Of a stretch of 64,000 bases of DNA, positions 32,284-40,422 are shown piece by piece. Under the pieces are notes generated by a model that ran no database searches, was not told the origin of the DNA, and saw only the letters and a program-made list of their open reading frames with translations. Where the stretch lies: contig JAFZQH010000032.1 of NCBI GenBank assembly GCA_017550165.1, positions 36,143-100,142 on the forward strand. The letters are read 5' to 3'. Source of the DNA: Lachnospiraceae bacterium. GTDB taxonomy: Bacteria; Bacillota; Clostridia; Lachnospirales; Lachnospiraceae. Every line of letters starts with the position of its first letter. Position 1 is the first letter of the stretch. The position numbers and the translations under genes were made by a program.

Positions 32284-32538
32284 ATGCCAATACTATCAAG
32301 ATTCTATGGAATTGTTATTCGAATGTATTTCCAACAGGCGGAACATAACCCACCACATATTCATGCACTATATGGTGATGATATGGCTGAGGTTGACATA
32401 AAAACAGGCGAGATAATTGAAGGGAGCCTGCCGCCTAAAGCATTAATGATGGTAAGAGAATGGATTGAAATCAATAAGAAAGATCTTCTTTATATGTGGA
32501 AGACACAGGAGTTTAAGAAGCTTTCTCCGCTTGAATAA
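32284..32538 (+). CDS. DUF4160 domain protein
   Basis: 84-aa protein with the DUF4160 signature: YGIVIRMYFQQAEHNPPHIH, then DIKTGEIIEGSLPPKAL and a C-terminal WKTQEFKKL. Genes of this family are regularly paired with DUF2442, as here, and the pair has the organisation of a toxin-antitoxin module. The conserved HNPPHIHA could be a catalytic or metal site. AGGAGG precedes the ATG. Confidence 0.85.
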   Translation: MPILSRFYGIVIRMYFQQAEHNPPHIHALYGDDMAEVDIKTGEIIEGSLPPKALMMVREWIEINKKDLLYMWKTQEFKKLSPLE

Positions 32539-32552
32539 GGAGGGGTGGTAAT

Positions 32553-32987
32553 ATGTTCCACAAAGTAAAAACTGTAAATGTTATCCCGGACTATCGACTT
32601 AGTGTTCAGTTTGCTGAAGGTGTCACAAAGATTTATGATTTAAAGCCACTGTTCGATAAGTGGCCTGTTTTCAATAATCTAAGAAATGATAAAACACTGT
32701 TATACAGCGTTGAAGTTGACAAGGGCGGTTATGGTGTTATATGGAATGATGAAATCGACCTGTCTTGTGATGAGTTGTTTGAAACCGGAGAAGTCGTCGA
32801 GACTCCATTTGATAATCTTATGGCGTTTACGGATGCAACGGAATTATGGGGACTAAATGAGAGTACGCTTCGTAAGGCCATCTCCTACGGAAAACTTGTC
32901 ATCGGAATAGATGCCTGTAAGTATGGAAAACAGTGGGTTATATCTACAGAAGCAATGAAACGGGAATATGGAAGTCCAAAAGTGTAA
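32553..32987 (+). CDS. DUF2442 domain protein with HTH-like C-terminus
   Basis: 144-aa protein. Residues 1-80 are DUF2442 (YRLSVQFAEGVTKIYDLKPL, then VIWNDEIDLSCDELFETG). Residues 95-140 form an extra helical part (ELWGLNESTLRKAISYGKL, then QWVISTEAMKREYG), similar to MerR/excisionase-type DNA-binding modules. This makes it the likely antitoxin and repressor of the pair, acting at the palindrome at 32231-32244. It starts 14 bp after the DUF4160 gene with AAGGAGG. Confidence 0.82.
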   Translation: MFHKVKTVNVIPDYRLSVQFAEGVTKIYDLKPLFDKWPVFNNLRNDKTLLYSVEVDKGGYGVIWNDEIDLSCDELFETGEVVETPFDNLMAFTDATELWGLNESTLRKAISYGKLVIGIDACKYGKQWVISTEAMKREYGSPKV

Positions 32988-33055
32988 TAATAGTATGAAA
33001 TATCAATCCACCATATCAACAGCCATCCGTCCGGGGTGGATGTACGTTTTGCAAT

Positions 33056-33151
33056 TTAAAATGTTCCATTCCGGAACACCCTGTTGGATGGCAGGATAAG
33101 AGTATAAAATAGTTCCTCAAGTTCAAGAGTTTCTTTTTTTCTACCTATCAT
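33056..33151 (-). pseudogene. N-terminal remnant of an archaeal-type (DUF234) ATPase
   Basis: On the minus strand, after AAAAGGAGACCG, an ATG opens a 31-codon frame starting MIGRKKETLELEELF. This matches the first residues of the AAA family in which (I)GR(K/R)xE is followed by the P-loop YGRRRVGKT. The match ends before the P-loop and a stop follows. A 23-bp iterated repeat lies upstream on the same strand. Confidence 0.5.
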
Positions 33152-33267
33152 CGGTCTCCTTTTGTTTTGAGACCAGCGCAGGTAAATATGCTCTCATCTC
33201 AATATTAATTACACAAACTTATAATATATAATATTGCCGATAATACAAGTAAAAAGAGAGAACACTA

Positions 33268-33334
33268 ATACCACAAATCACTCTGACAAAATACCACAAA
33301 TCACTCTGACAAAATACCACAAATCACTTGAACA
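33268..33334 (-). repeat. Tandem 23-bp iterons (2.7 copies)
   Basis: Unit ATACCACAAATCACTCTGAC plus AAA begins at 33268, 33291 and 33314; the third copy diverges after CACTT. They lie about 120-180 bp upstream of the ATPase remnant on the minus strand. They match in period, though not in sequence, the iterons before the ATPase gene at 39113. Confidence 0.85.
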
Positions 33335-33414
33335 TTATGTTGGGATGACTTAGAGTCAGTGGGTAGAGTCAGTAAGGACGGTTCTTTTTGACTCATGAAA
33401 GGAGAAAGTAAATT

Positions 33415-33671
33415 ATGGCATGGGAAGCAAGTTTGATCGAATCGCTACAGGCAGGTATCGGCGGTTTGGGGGGCTTTATGGAAACATTAGCCTTCCTTGG
33501 GGCGGAGACCGGTCTGCTTTTAGTTGTGCTGGTCGTGATGTTTTGTTGGAAGAAGGAGGTCGGGCGGCACTTTTTGTATGAATGGCACGGTACGGGATAA
33601 ACATATTTGTCATAATGGGTGTCTATCCCAAGCTTTTCCCCCTGTTTGAAGGAAAGGGAAAGAACGATTAA
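33415..33671 (+). pseudogene. PAP2-phosphatase pseudogene with internal deletion
   Basis: A 61-codon frame with a GGAGAAAG site encodes WEASLIESLQAGIGGLGGF and a first membrane segment (GLLLVVLVVMFCWKKEVGR), like the N-terminus of the PAP2 protein at 38017. It stops at 33600. The overlapping +1 frame (33582-33671) encodes INIFVIMGVYPKLFPLFEG, which resembles the last membrane segment and tail of the same family. The catalytic middle is deleted. Confidence 0.6.
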
Positions 33672-33716
33672 TAATAAGACCAATTTTAGTGTTAAAACAT
33701 AAAGGAGGAATACACT

Positions 33717-34091
33717 ATGAAGATTACTACTTTTGACCCATTGATCGTTTCACCCAAAGCCGATGATGTAATCAAGGTTTTTGAAGAACTGGGATTCGAA
33801 AGGACCCATGCTCCTGTTACGGATACAGGTACCATGGAAGTTCAGAGCATGCGGATGAAGCACAAAGAAGGCGGATATCATGTTGACGTGGCAGATGTGC
33901 CACAGGTTCCTCAGGACATGACCTATATAAGAATGAATGTTGATAATTTTCAAGAGGCCTATGATATTCTGATAAAGCACGGATTTGTCAACAAAAAGGG
34001 AGATCAGACGCTGGATACCAATCATGCAAAAGAAGCGACGATGGTTTCTCCCTCAGGTTTTACTATAGCGCTTATTCAGCATATTAAATAA
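33717..34091 (+). CDS. VOC-like protein, paralogue 1
   Basis: 124-aa protein of glyoxalase-like fold. It starts MKITTFDPLIVSPKADDVIK and has FEELGFERTHAP, VDNFQEAYDILIKHGF and VSPSGFTIALIQH, the beta-alpha-beta pattern of half a VOC module. It is paralogous to 36783-37157 (the same length and plan; many identical positions). Function unknown. Both paralogues have a GGAGGA(A/G)TACACT leader, so they probably arose by duplication. Confidence 0.78.
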   Translation: MKITTFDPLIVSPKADDVIKVFEELGFERTHAPVTDTGTMEVQSMRMKHKEGGYHVDVADVPQVPQDMTYIRMNVDNFQEAYDILIKHGFVNKKGDQTLDTNHAKEATMVSPSGFTIALIQHIK

Positions 34092-34126
34092 TGAGCATCA
34101 GGTAAAGGAGACGGTAGAAAGAAAAG

Positions 34127-34306
34127 ATGATGACTGAAGATGGGAGATTTATTTTTGACAATATCCGCGGATCCCTTGTTGGGGTATATTTTCCGGATTA
34201 TATGGATGGGATCAATATGCCCGGGTGGCATCTTCATTTTCTGTCCGAGGACAGAACAAAAGGCGGACATGTGTTTGATGTAAGCTTAGCGGAGGGCACT
34301 GCGTAG
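34127..34306 (+). pseudogene. budA: Fragment of alpha-acetolactate decarboxylase
   Basis: 59 codons encode FDNIRGSLVGVYFPDYMDGI, then MPGWHLHFLSEDRTKGGHVFD. This is the core of acetolactate decarboxylase, including the HLH and GGH histidines that bind zinc in the active enzyme. About 130 N-terminal residues and the C-terminus are missing. The ATG pair at 34127/34130 is fortuitous or a decayed start. Confidence 0.75.
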
Positions 34307-34319
34307 ACACAAACAGGTA

Positions 34320-34412
34320 GAAAAATGACAATAACGAACAGAAGTATCTTTTGAAAAATGACAATAATAGGCATGTTTATCCGTTGAAAAATGTCAGAAC
34401 AAGGCATATAAT
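34320..34412 (+). promoter_or_regulatory. 33-bp iterons leading into the ATPase promoter
   Basis: GAAAAATGACA occurs at 34320-34330 and 34353-34363, and GAAAAATGTCA at 34386-34396: an exact 33-bp period. The third copy overlaps the -35 (TTGAAA, 34384-34389); a 17-bp spacer leads to TATAAT (34407-34412). Probable autoregulatory sites for the next gene. Confidence 0.7.
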
Positions 34413-34432
34413 GTATGTATGGAGGGAAGAAT

Positions 34433-35860
34433 ATGCTTAACAGAGATATATGGGACAAACTGAAAGACTGGAAGAATCGTCAGTCTCGTCCGTTGGTTAT
34501 CAGAGGATTGCGCCAAATAGGAAAAACTTACATTGTTAGGGAATTCGGAAAGCAGTTTTATAAGAACACCGTATACTTGGATCTTAGAGCAAATAAGTCT
34601 GTTCATTCAGCATTTGAAGGAGATTTTTCTGTTGACCAAATGGTAATGTCGATTTCTGCGGCGGTTCCTTCTGTAAGATTTTTACCCGGGGAAACATTGA
34701 TCATTTTCGACGAGATCCAGGATTGTCCGAACGCCAGAAGTTCTTTGAAGTATTGGGCTACTGACGGAAGATATGATGTTATAGCTACAGGAAGTTTTCT
34801 TGGAGTAAAAGGTTTCAGAAAACCATATGAAAGAGGAATCCCGGTTGGATATGAGGAACAAATGACGATGTATCCGCTCTCTTTTCACGAATTTGTCTGC
34901 AACATAGGCATAAGTGATGAAGTCTACGATTATGCCGGAAAATGTATTGAAAATCACGAGCCTGTCGAAAAGACGATTCATGAAAGCCTTCGTTCGTTAT
35001 ATTACCAATATTTGATAGTTGGAGGAATGCCTGAAGCTGTTAATGATTTTTTTGATAAGCATGATCTCAATTCGGTAAGAGATATACAATGCAGGATACT
35101 TAGCTCTATTCGTGATGATTTTGGCAGATACAAAGATGATAAAGGAAACGATAAGATCAATGAGGCGTTGAAACTGCGGGCTGAAGCTTGTCTTGATTCA
35201 TTGCCGGCACAGTTGTCAAATGAATACAAGAAGTTCAAGTTCAGTTTGGTGAATGCAAAAGGTCATTCTCCGGAGAAGGCGGAAGGCCTGCAGTATCTTG
35301 AAGATGTAGGCCTTGTAATAAAAGCCTATAACACGAGGGAAATATCTTATCCCTTAGAAGGCGTGAAGATTCCGAACGAATTCAAAGCCTATTTTGTTGA
35401 CACGGGCCTTCTCATTTCTCAAATGGGAGAAGATGTTCCGTCAAAGATCCTTTCCGGAGATATAAGTTCGTATAAGGGCGCGATAGCCGAGAATATGGTT
35501 GCTTCGGCATTCGCTTCAAGTGGTCGAAAGCTTTATTATTTCCATGCGACCAGTGGCTCCCCCGAATTGGATTTCTTGTTTGAAAAAGACGGCGAGGCAG
35601 TGATAGTTGAATGCAAGTCAACCAATAACAGAGCAACCAGTATGAAGTTTGTGATCAAACATCCGGATAAATATGGAGTTCATCCCGCGGTAAAGTATTC
35701 TGATACAAATGTGGGAAGCGGTGATGGTTTTTATACATATCCGCTGTATGCAATCGGTTTAAATGATACTAAGACAAAAAGCAGCATTGTCCCTGTTGTG
35801 GATGTGTCAAATCTTAAAGTACCAAGAGACGGAACTGATCAAGAAGGAGAGTGGTCTTAA
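34433..35860 (+). CDS. AAA+ ATPase, DUF4143-type
   Basis: 475-aa ATPase. Walker A is GLRQIGKT (near residues 24-31), Walker B IIFDEIQD (near 90), sensor 1 ATGSFLG. The C-terminal DUF4143 domain ends with a PDDEXK-like ELDFLF...VECKSTN set (D, E, K present). ATG at 34433 follows GGAGGG; the upstream ATG at 34415 lies in the leader next to the -10. The family's role is unknown, though defence, maintenance and protein remodelling have been suggested. The EFR1 gene follows at 140 bp. Confidence 0.87.
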   Translation: MLNRDIWDKLKDWKNRQSRPLVIRGLRQIGKTYIVREFGKQFYKNTVYLDLRANKSVHSAFEGDFSVDQMVMSISAAVPSVRFLPGETLIIFDEIQDCPNARSSLKYWATDGRYDVIATGSFLGVKGFRKPYERGIPVGYEEQMTMYPLSFHEFVCNIGISDEVYDYAGKCIENHEPVEKTIHESLRSLYYQYLIVGGMPEAVNDFFDKHDLNSVRDIQCRILSSIRDDFGRYKDDKGNDKINEALKLRAEACLDSLPAQLSNEYKKFKFSLVNAKGHSPEKAEGLQYLEDVGLVIKAYNTREISYPLEGVKIPNEFKAYFVDTGLLISQMGEDVPSKILSGDISSYKGAIAENMVASAFASSGRKLYYFHATSGSPELDFLFEKDGEAVIVECKSTNNRATSMKFVIKHPDKYGVHPAVKYSDTNVGSGDGFYTYPLYAIGLNDTKTKSSIVPVVDVSNLKVPRDGTDQEGEWS

Positions 35861-35999
35861 AGGGCAAGGATGCATTGGCGCAAATCGGAGGTTATGGTCA
35901 TGAGTGGTGAAGGTTTAACGGAAGCCAGAAAGGGAAAAGGAATTATTGTATTCGCTGTTCTGACTGTAGACTGCGAATAATATAATCGAGGGAAGATAT

Positions 36000-36767
36000 A
36001 TGGTTTTATACTTTTCGGCAACAGGTAATACAGAATATGTGGCAGGAAAGATTGCAAAGATGACAGGGGACGAGGCCCTTGATCTTTTAAAACGGATCAA
36101 GGAGAAGGATTATTCCCCAATCCGGTCGGAGAAACCCTTTGTTATATGCTCGCCAATATATGTGTGTGAGATGCCCAGATTTTTTGCGGCATTTTTAAGA
36201 AAACTGGTCTTAAAGGGCAACAGAAAGGTTTATTTTATCACCACCAGCGGGGGATACGCAGGTGTGGGAGGGAACGTTGCAAAGAGGATCGCAAAGAAAA
36301 AGCACATGATCTTCATGGGACATAAGGATATAAAGATGCCACCCAACTACCCTGTAAGTAAGAGATATAAGCTATTATCCCCGAAAGAGACCGTAGAAAG
36401 GCTTCGGGCCGGTGCAAAAGAGATACCGGCCGTGGCTGCTCATATTAAGCGAGGGGAGCATATCAGGGATCGATATGTATTATTACTTGAGAAAGTCATT
36501 ATCCGACCCTTCAATCCGCTCTGGGTCAGACTCAAGCAACCCACCAGGCATTTTTCCACCACTGATGACTGCATAGGCTGTGGCAAATGCGTCGCTCGCT
36601 GCCCCCTTAACAGGATAACCCTGGTAGAAGACAGACCTAAGTGGGAAGGCAACTGCGCACATTGTATGTCCTGTATAGCCAACTGCCCCGTGGAGGCCAT
36701 AGAGTATGGCCATGTAAAAAAGGGCGTGGAGAAGTACAGGATCGGGAAGTATCTCAAGAAGAAATAA
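36000..36767 (+). CDS. EFR1-type flavodoxin-ferredoxin fusion, copy 1
   Basis: 255-aa electron-transfer protein. Residues 1-150 are a flavodoxin domain (YFSATGNTEYVAGKIAKM, then TSGGYAGVGGNVAKRI); residues 180-245 hold two 4Fe-4S motifs, CIGCGKCVARCPLNRI and CAHCMSCIANCPVEAI. It could shuttle electrons between FMN and clusters to an unknown reductase. A near-identical copy lies at 40423 with 10 amino acid differences by eye. Each copy directly follows a DUF4143 ATPase gene. Confidence 0.9.
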   Translation: MVLYFSATGNTEYVAGKIAKMTGDEALDLLKRIKEKDYSPIRSEKPFVICSPIYVCEMPRFFAAFLRKLVLKGNRKVYFITTSGGYAGVGGNVAKRIAKKKHMIFMGHKDIKMPPNYPVSKRYKLLSPKETVERLRAGAKEIPAVAAHIKRGEHIRDRYVLLLEKVIIRPFNPLWVRLKQPTRHFSTTDDCIGCGKCVARCPLNRITLVEDRPKWEGNCAHCMSCIANCPVEAIEYGHVKKGVEKYRIGKYLKKK

Positions 36768-36776
36768 CAGGAGGAG
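36000..36776 (+). repeat. 777-bp duplicated segment, copy 1
   Basis: The EFR1 gene and 9 bp of downstream leader (CAGGAGGAG) match 40423-41199 without visible indels; homology ends abruptly on both sides. Confidence 0.85.
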
Positions 36777-36782
36777 TACACT

Positions 36783-37157
36783 ATGAAGATTACAAGCTTT
36801 AACCCACAGATAATTACAAAGGACGCAGACTCGATCGTTAAGCTTTTTGAGGAACTTGGTTTTGAAAAGCGACATAATCCTGAAGGTATTGGAGAATTAA
36901 ATGTCAATGGGATCCGCATGAAGGATGCCAATGGCTTTTATCTGGATATTTCCACTCCTGATGTTCAGCTTCCACAGGATGTGACAGTCATTCGCATGAA
37001 TATTGACGATTTTGATGGGGCATATAAGCTGCTTACAGGGCACGGATTTAAGAATTTCTATGGAGACAAGATTGTGGAGATGAAGAACTCCAGATCTGCG
37101 CTGCTGATTTCCCCTTCGGGATTTGCAATTAATCTTATTCAGCATAACAAGGGTTAG
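36783..37157 (+). CDS. VOC-like protein, paralogue 2
   Basis: 124-aa paralogue of 33717-34091: MKITSFNPQIITKDADSIVK, FEELGFEKRHNP, IDDFDGAYKLLTGHGFKNF and ISPSGFAINLIQH align throughout. A glyoxalase-like fold is inferred; no catalytic residues are recognised. It starts 15 bp after the EFR1 stop, using the AGGAGGAG that is part of the duplicated segment, so it may be co-transcribed with EFR1. Confidence 0.78.
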   Translation: MKITSFNPQIITKDADSIVKLFEELGFEKRHNPEGIGELNVNGIRMKDANGFYLDISTPDVQLPQDVTVIRMNIDDFDGAYKLLTGHGFKNFYGDKIVEMKNSRSALLISPSGFAINLIQHNKG

Positions 37158-37171
37158 AAGGGGAGTTGGAT

Positions 37172-37978
37172 ATGATCAAGATGTTTGTAAAAGCATTTGC
37201 GTATTATGTGATCCCGGTTCTGTTATTGACAGGATTGACAGGGTGTGCGAACTCTGCCCGGACTCCATCGACCCAGGCAGTTTCATCGCAGACGGCTTCA
37301 TCACAAGCAGCCTCTTCGCAGGCGACTACGACACTGAGATCCAGGGAAGGCTTTTATATTCAGGAAATATCAGATGATCTGTTTGCTAGGATGAAGGGAG
37401 GCAATACATACAAGAAGGATTGTATTGTACCCAGGGAGGATCTCCGTTATCTGGTTGTATTGCATAAAGATAAGGAGGGTAACACCCACCAGGGGGAAAT
37501 GGTTGTACATAAGCTGATCGCAGAGGATGTACTTGAGATCTTCGAGAAGCTTTATGATGCAGCTTATCCCATAGAGCGAATGGTGCTTCCGGATAATTAT
37601 ATGGCTGATGATGAGATCATGATGCGTGATAATAATTCATCTGCTTTCAATTTCAGGTTTATCTCTCATTCAAACAAAATATCCAAGCACGGACTGGGGA
37701 TGGCGGTAGATATCAATACCCTTTATAATCCTTATCACAAATTTGTAAAAAATGATGATGGTACCACCACGGAAGTATTAGAGCCCGCAACTGCCAGACC
37801 CTATCTGGACAGGGATAAGAGCTTTGATTACAAGATAGAAAAAGGAGACCTGTGCTACAGGCTATTTATAGAAAAGGGTTTCGAATGGGGCGGAGACTGG
37901 ACAGACCGCAAAGACTATCAGCATTTTGAGCTACCCTCAGATATCACGGAACAGTATTCGCAGAAGTATTCACAATAA
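37172..37978 (+). CDS. M15-family D-Ala-D-Ala carboxypeptidase-like lipoprotein
   Basis: 268-aa exported lipoprotein. The signal peptide has lipobox LTGC (Cys near residue 25), then a Ser/Gln/Ala-rich spacer. The catalytic domain has the M15 zinc motif SKHGLGMAVDIN (HxxxxxxD) and the second histidine in DYQHFEL, plus GGDWTDRKD. It probably trims peptidoglycan peptides (VanY-like). ATG at 37172 is preferred to the in-frame TTG at 37166 because GGGGAG is 7 bp before it. Confidence 0.87.
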   Translation: MIKMFVKAFAYYVIPVLLLTGLTGCANSARTPSTQAVSSQTASSQAASSQATTTLRSREGFYIQEISDDLFARMKGGNTYKKDCIVPREDLRYLVVLHKDKEGNTHQGEMVVHKLIAEDVLEIFEKLYDAAYPIERMVLPDNYMADDEIMMRDNNSSAFNFRFISHSNKISKHGLGMAVDINTLYNPYHKFVKNDDGTTTEVLEPATARPYLDRDKSFDYKIEKGDLCYRLFIEKGFEWGGDWTDRKDYQHFELPSDITEQYSQKYSQ

Positions 37979-38016
37979 AACTGATTAGTGTAAAATGGAA
38001 AAGGGGAAATAGGCAA

Positions 38017-38994
38017 ATGCTTATGGATATTAGTATACTTTTGGCTTTGCAGGATTTTAGAAATGGAATTGGTTCGATCTTTACAGGTTTTTTGTCAAGG
38101 ATGTCTGACATTGGTGAGATGGAGATCGTGTTGATGATCATTGCTCTCATCTACTGGTGTGTCAGCAAGAAATATGGCACATATCTTATGATGGGCTGGT
38201 GTGTCAACAGGGTTGTCAATGGATTACTTAAAGTTACGGTCTGCGCCTATCGACCATGGATCAGGGACGCAAGGATCGTGCCCGATAAGGACGCCCTGGC
38301 TGCGGCTACAGGATATTCATTTCCCAGCGGGCACTCCATGAACGGCGCCTCTTTGTACGGAGGAGTGGCAATACGTAAGGAGCTCCCCCGGATCCTACGG
38401 GTAGCTGCCGGGATTATTTTTGTCCTCATTGCATTTAGCCGGAACTTTCTGGGAGTACATACTCCTCAGGATATCCTGGTGGGATCGGTGGTCGGATTGC
38501 TTGTGATGTGGTTGACGCTTAAGCTGACGGAGAGGATAGAAGAAAACCCCAAGATGGATATATCGGTAATGTGTGTATGTATTGTGATCGCCGTGGCGGT
38601 AGCGATATTTGCTGCATTTAAGTCTTATCCGACAGATTATGATGCTGCGGGAAAACTGTTGGTAGACGGTGCTAAGATGGCAAAGGATACCTACAAGGGT
38701 GTAGGATGGTGCATAGGATTTTTTGCAGGATGGGTCCTGGAAAGACGGTATGTGGGTTTTTCAACGGAGATCTCCATGAGCAACCGAATGACACGGCTGG
38801 TAACGGGGCTTCTGAGTTATTTTGCCGTAACCTTGATCCTGAAAGCTATACTGAAAGAGTTCATTCATGGTGTGGATGAAAAGATACTTATTACTGTTAT
38901 ACAGACCTTTTATGTGACCTTTGTTTTCCCCTGGTTCGTTAAGCGCCGGGAGCAGGGGAAGGAAGCTGTGGTGTTACACAAGTCTGTAGAATGA
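38017..38994 (+). CDS. PAP2-family membrane phosphatase
   Basis: 325-aa membrane protein. The acid-phosphatase signature is complete: KVTVCAYRPW, SFPSGHSMNGAS and SRNFLGVHTPQDI. It likely dephosphorylates lipid phosphates such as undecaprenyl pyrophosphate or phosphatidic acid at the outer membrane face. About 150 C-terminal residues add further transmembrane segments beyond the core domain. A deleted relative lies at 33415-33671. Confidence 0.9.
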   Translation: MLMDISILLALQDFRNGIGSIFTGFLSRMSDIGEMEIVLMIIALIYWCVSKKYGTYLMMGWCVNRVVNGLLKVTVCAYRPWIRDARIVPDKDALAAATGYSFPSGHSMNGASLYGGVAIRKELPRILRVAAGIIFVLIAFSRNFLGVHTPQDILVGSVVGLLVMWLTLKLTERIEENPKMDISVMCVCIVIAVAVAIFAAFKSYPTDYDAAGKLLVDGAKMAKDTYKGVGWCIGFFAGWVLERRYVGFSTEISMSNRMTRLVTGLLSYFAVTLILKAILKEFIHGVDEKILITVIQTFYVTFVFPWFVKRREQGKEAVVLHKSVE

Positions 38995-38997
38995 TTT

Positions 38998-39092
38998 GCC
39001 AAATCGCCGAAAAATGATTTGCCAACTCGCCGAAAAATTTTATGCCAACTCGCCGAAAAATAATTGACATAATGCACCGAAATGGCTATTCT
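38998..39092 (+). promoter_or_regulatory. 23-bp iterons leading into the ATPase promoter
   Basis: GCCAAATCGCCGAAAAAT at 38998 and GCCAACTCGCCGAAAAAT at 39021 and 39044 form an exact 23-bp period; a degenerate fourth copy (around 39066) overlaps TTGACA (39064-39069). A 17-bp spacer leads to TATTCT (39087-39092). Probable operator array. Confidence 0.75.
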
Positions 39093-39112
39093 TGCTTTAG
39101 AGAGGTGGGTGC

Positions 39113-40387
39113 ATGAAAGAATACAAAAAACGAATTGCAGATGAATTACTAATAGAAAAACTTGAAGAAAAAGGCGCTGTAGTTATAGAAGGTCCTAAGT
39201 GGTGCGGTAAAACGACAACCGCTTTACAAGTGGCCAATAGTGTAATTCGTATGGATGAGCCTAAAAAAAGAGAGGATAACATCAGAATATCTGAGATAGA
39301 TCCGGCTAGATTATTGGAGGGCAAGACCCCCAGACTGATCGATGAGTGGCAGATTGCACCCAAAATATGGGATGCGGCCAGATATGAGGTGGATTCGAGA
39401 AACGATGAGGGACAGTTTATTTTGACGGGTTCTGCCGTGCCGGTTGATTCTAACGAGATAAAGCATTCCGGTACAGGCAGATTTACCTGGCTTACTATGA
39501 GACCTATGTCTTTGTTTGAATCCGGTGAGTCAAATGGTGAAGTTAGTCTTGAAGATCTTTTCTCTTCACCGGAGATCATTTCAGGGAAGAATGATATGAA
39601 CATCGACAAATTGGCGTATGTAATATGCCGAGGTGGATGGCCTCGCGCAGTAGATATGAAGGAGAGAGCAGCACTTGCACAGGCTGTAGATTACTATGAT
39701 GGGGTTGTGAAATCCGATATTAACAGAGCTGATGGAGTCAGCAAGAATCCGGAAAGAGTGAAGCGTCTTATGAGATCGTACGCAAGAATTCAAGGCGGTC
39801 AGGTCGCGAATACACTTATTAGGGACGATATTGCAGCTAATGATACGGATTCGCTTAACGAGGATACGGTGGTTAGCTATATAAATGCGCTTAAAAAGAT
39901 TTTTGTGGTGGAGGATATGCCGGCATGGAATCCTAATCTTCGCTCTAAGACAGCAATAAGAACATCTGACACAAGGTATTATGTGGATTCATCAATAGCA
40001 ACTGCTGCGCTTGGAATAAACCCTAAAGATCTCATTAACGACCTTGCTACCATGGGATTATTATTTGAAACGATGTGCGTTAGAGACCTCAGAGTTTATA
40101 GTGAGGCAATAGGTGGTCAGGTGCTTCATTATAGAGATAAGTCCGGTCTTGAGTGTGATATGGTTATTCGTTTAAGAAACGGAAGTTACGGTCTTGTAGA
40201 AGTGAAATTGGGTGGAGAAACCCTTATTGCGGAAGGTGTAAAAAACCTTACTGATCTGCGGGACAAAATTGATACTGCAAAGATGAATGACCCATCATTT
40301 ATGGCCATTGTAGTTGGAATCGGAGAATATGCTTATCGAAGAGAGGACGGAATATACATTATTCCTATCGCATGTCTGAAGAATTGA
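39113..40387 (+). CDS. AAA+ ATPase, DUF4143-type
   Basis: 424-aa ATPase of a different branch from the two others here. The P-loop reads GPKWCGKTTTA (residues 25-35), Walker B is LIDEWQIAP, sensor 1 LTGSAVPV. The C-terminal nuclease-like core has LECDMVI and LVEVKLGG, keeping the D...E-x-K set. GAGAGGTG is 8 bp before the ATG. An EFR1 gene follows, as after the ATPase at 34433. Role unknown. Confidence 0.87.
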   Translation: MKEYKKRIADELLIEKLEEKGAVVIEGPKWCGKTTTALQVANSVIRMDEPKKREDNIRISEIDPARLLEGKTPRLIDEWQIAPKIWDAARYEVDSRNDEGQFILTGSAVPVDSNEIKHSGTGRFTWLTMRPMSLFESGESNGEVSLEDLFSSPEIISGKNDMNIDKLAYVICRGGWPRAVDMKERAALAQAVDYYDGVVKSDINRADGVSKNPERVKRLMRSYARIQGGQVANTLIRDDIAANDTDSLNEDTVVSYINALKKIFVVEDMPAWNPNLRSKTAIRTSDTRYYVDSSIATAALGINPKDLINDLATMGLLFETMCVRDLRVYSEAIGGQVLHYRDKSGLECDMVIRLRNGSYGLVEVKLGGETLIAEGVKNLTDLRDKIDTAKMNDPSFMAIVVGIGEYAYRREDGIYIIPIACLKN

Positions 40388-40422
40388 TCAGGGTACTCGA
40401 AATATAAGTAGGGGTATGATGT

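Noticed and set aside
33268..33334. CRISPR array
   Set aside because: The 23-bp units are contiguous with no unique spacers, so they are tandem repeats.
33328..33356. Plus-strand promoter-like TTGAAC and TAGAGT at the last iteron
   Set aside because: The -10 is poor and the iterons fit better with the ATPase remnant on the minus strand.
35861..35979. 26-codon frame before the first EFR1 gene
   Set aside because: Short, no recognisable similarity, and the only notable match (TGGTCTTAAAGGGCAA, also within EFR1) may be chance or a recombination scar.
38998..39065. CRISPR array or plasmid-type replication origin
   Set aside because: Contiguous short repeats end in a promoter of an ATPase gene; no spacers, no rep gene.
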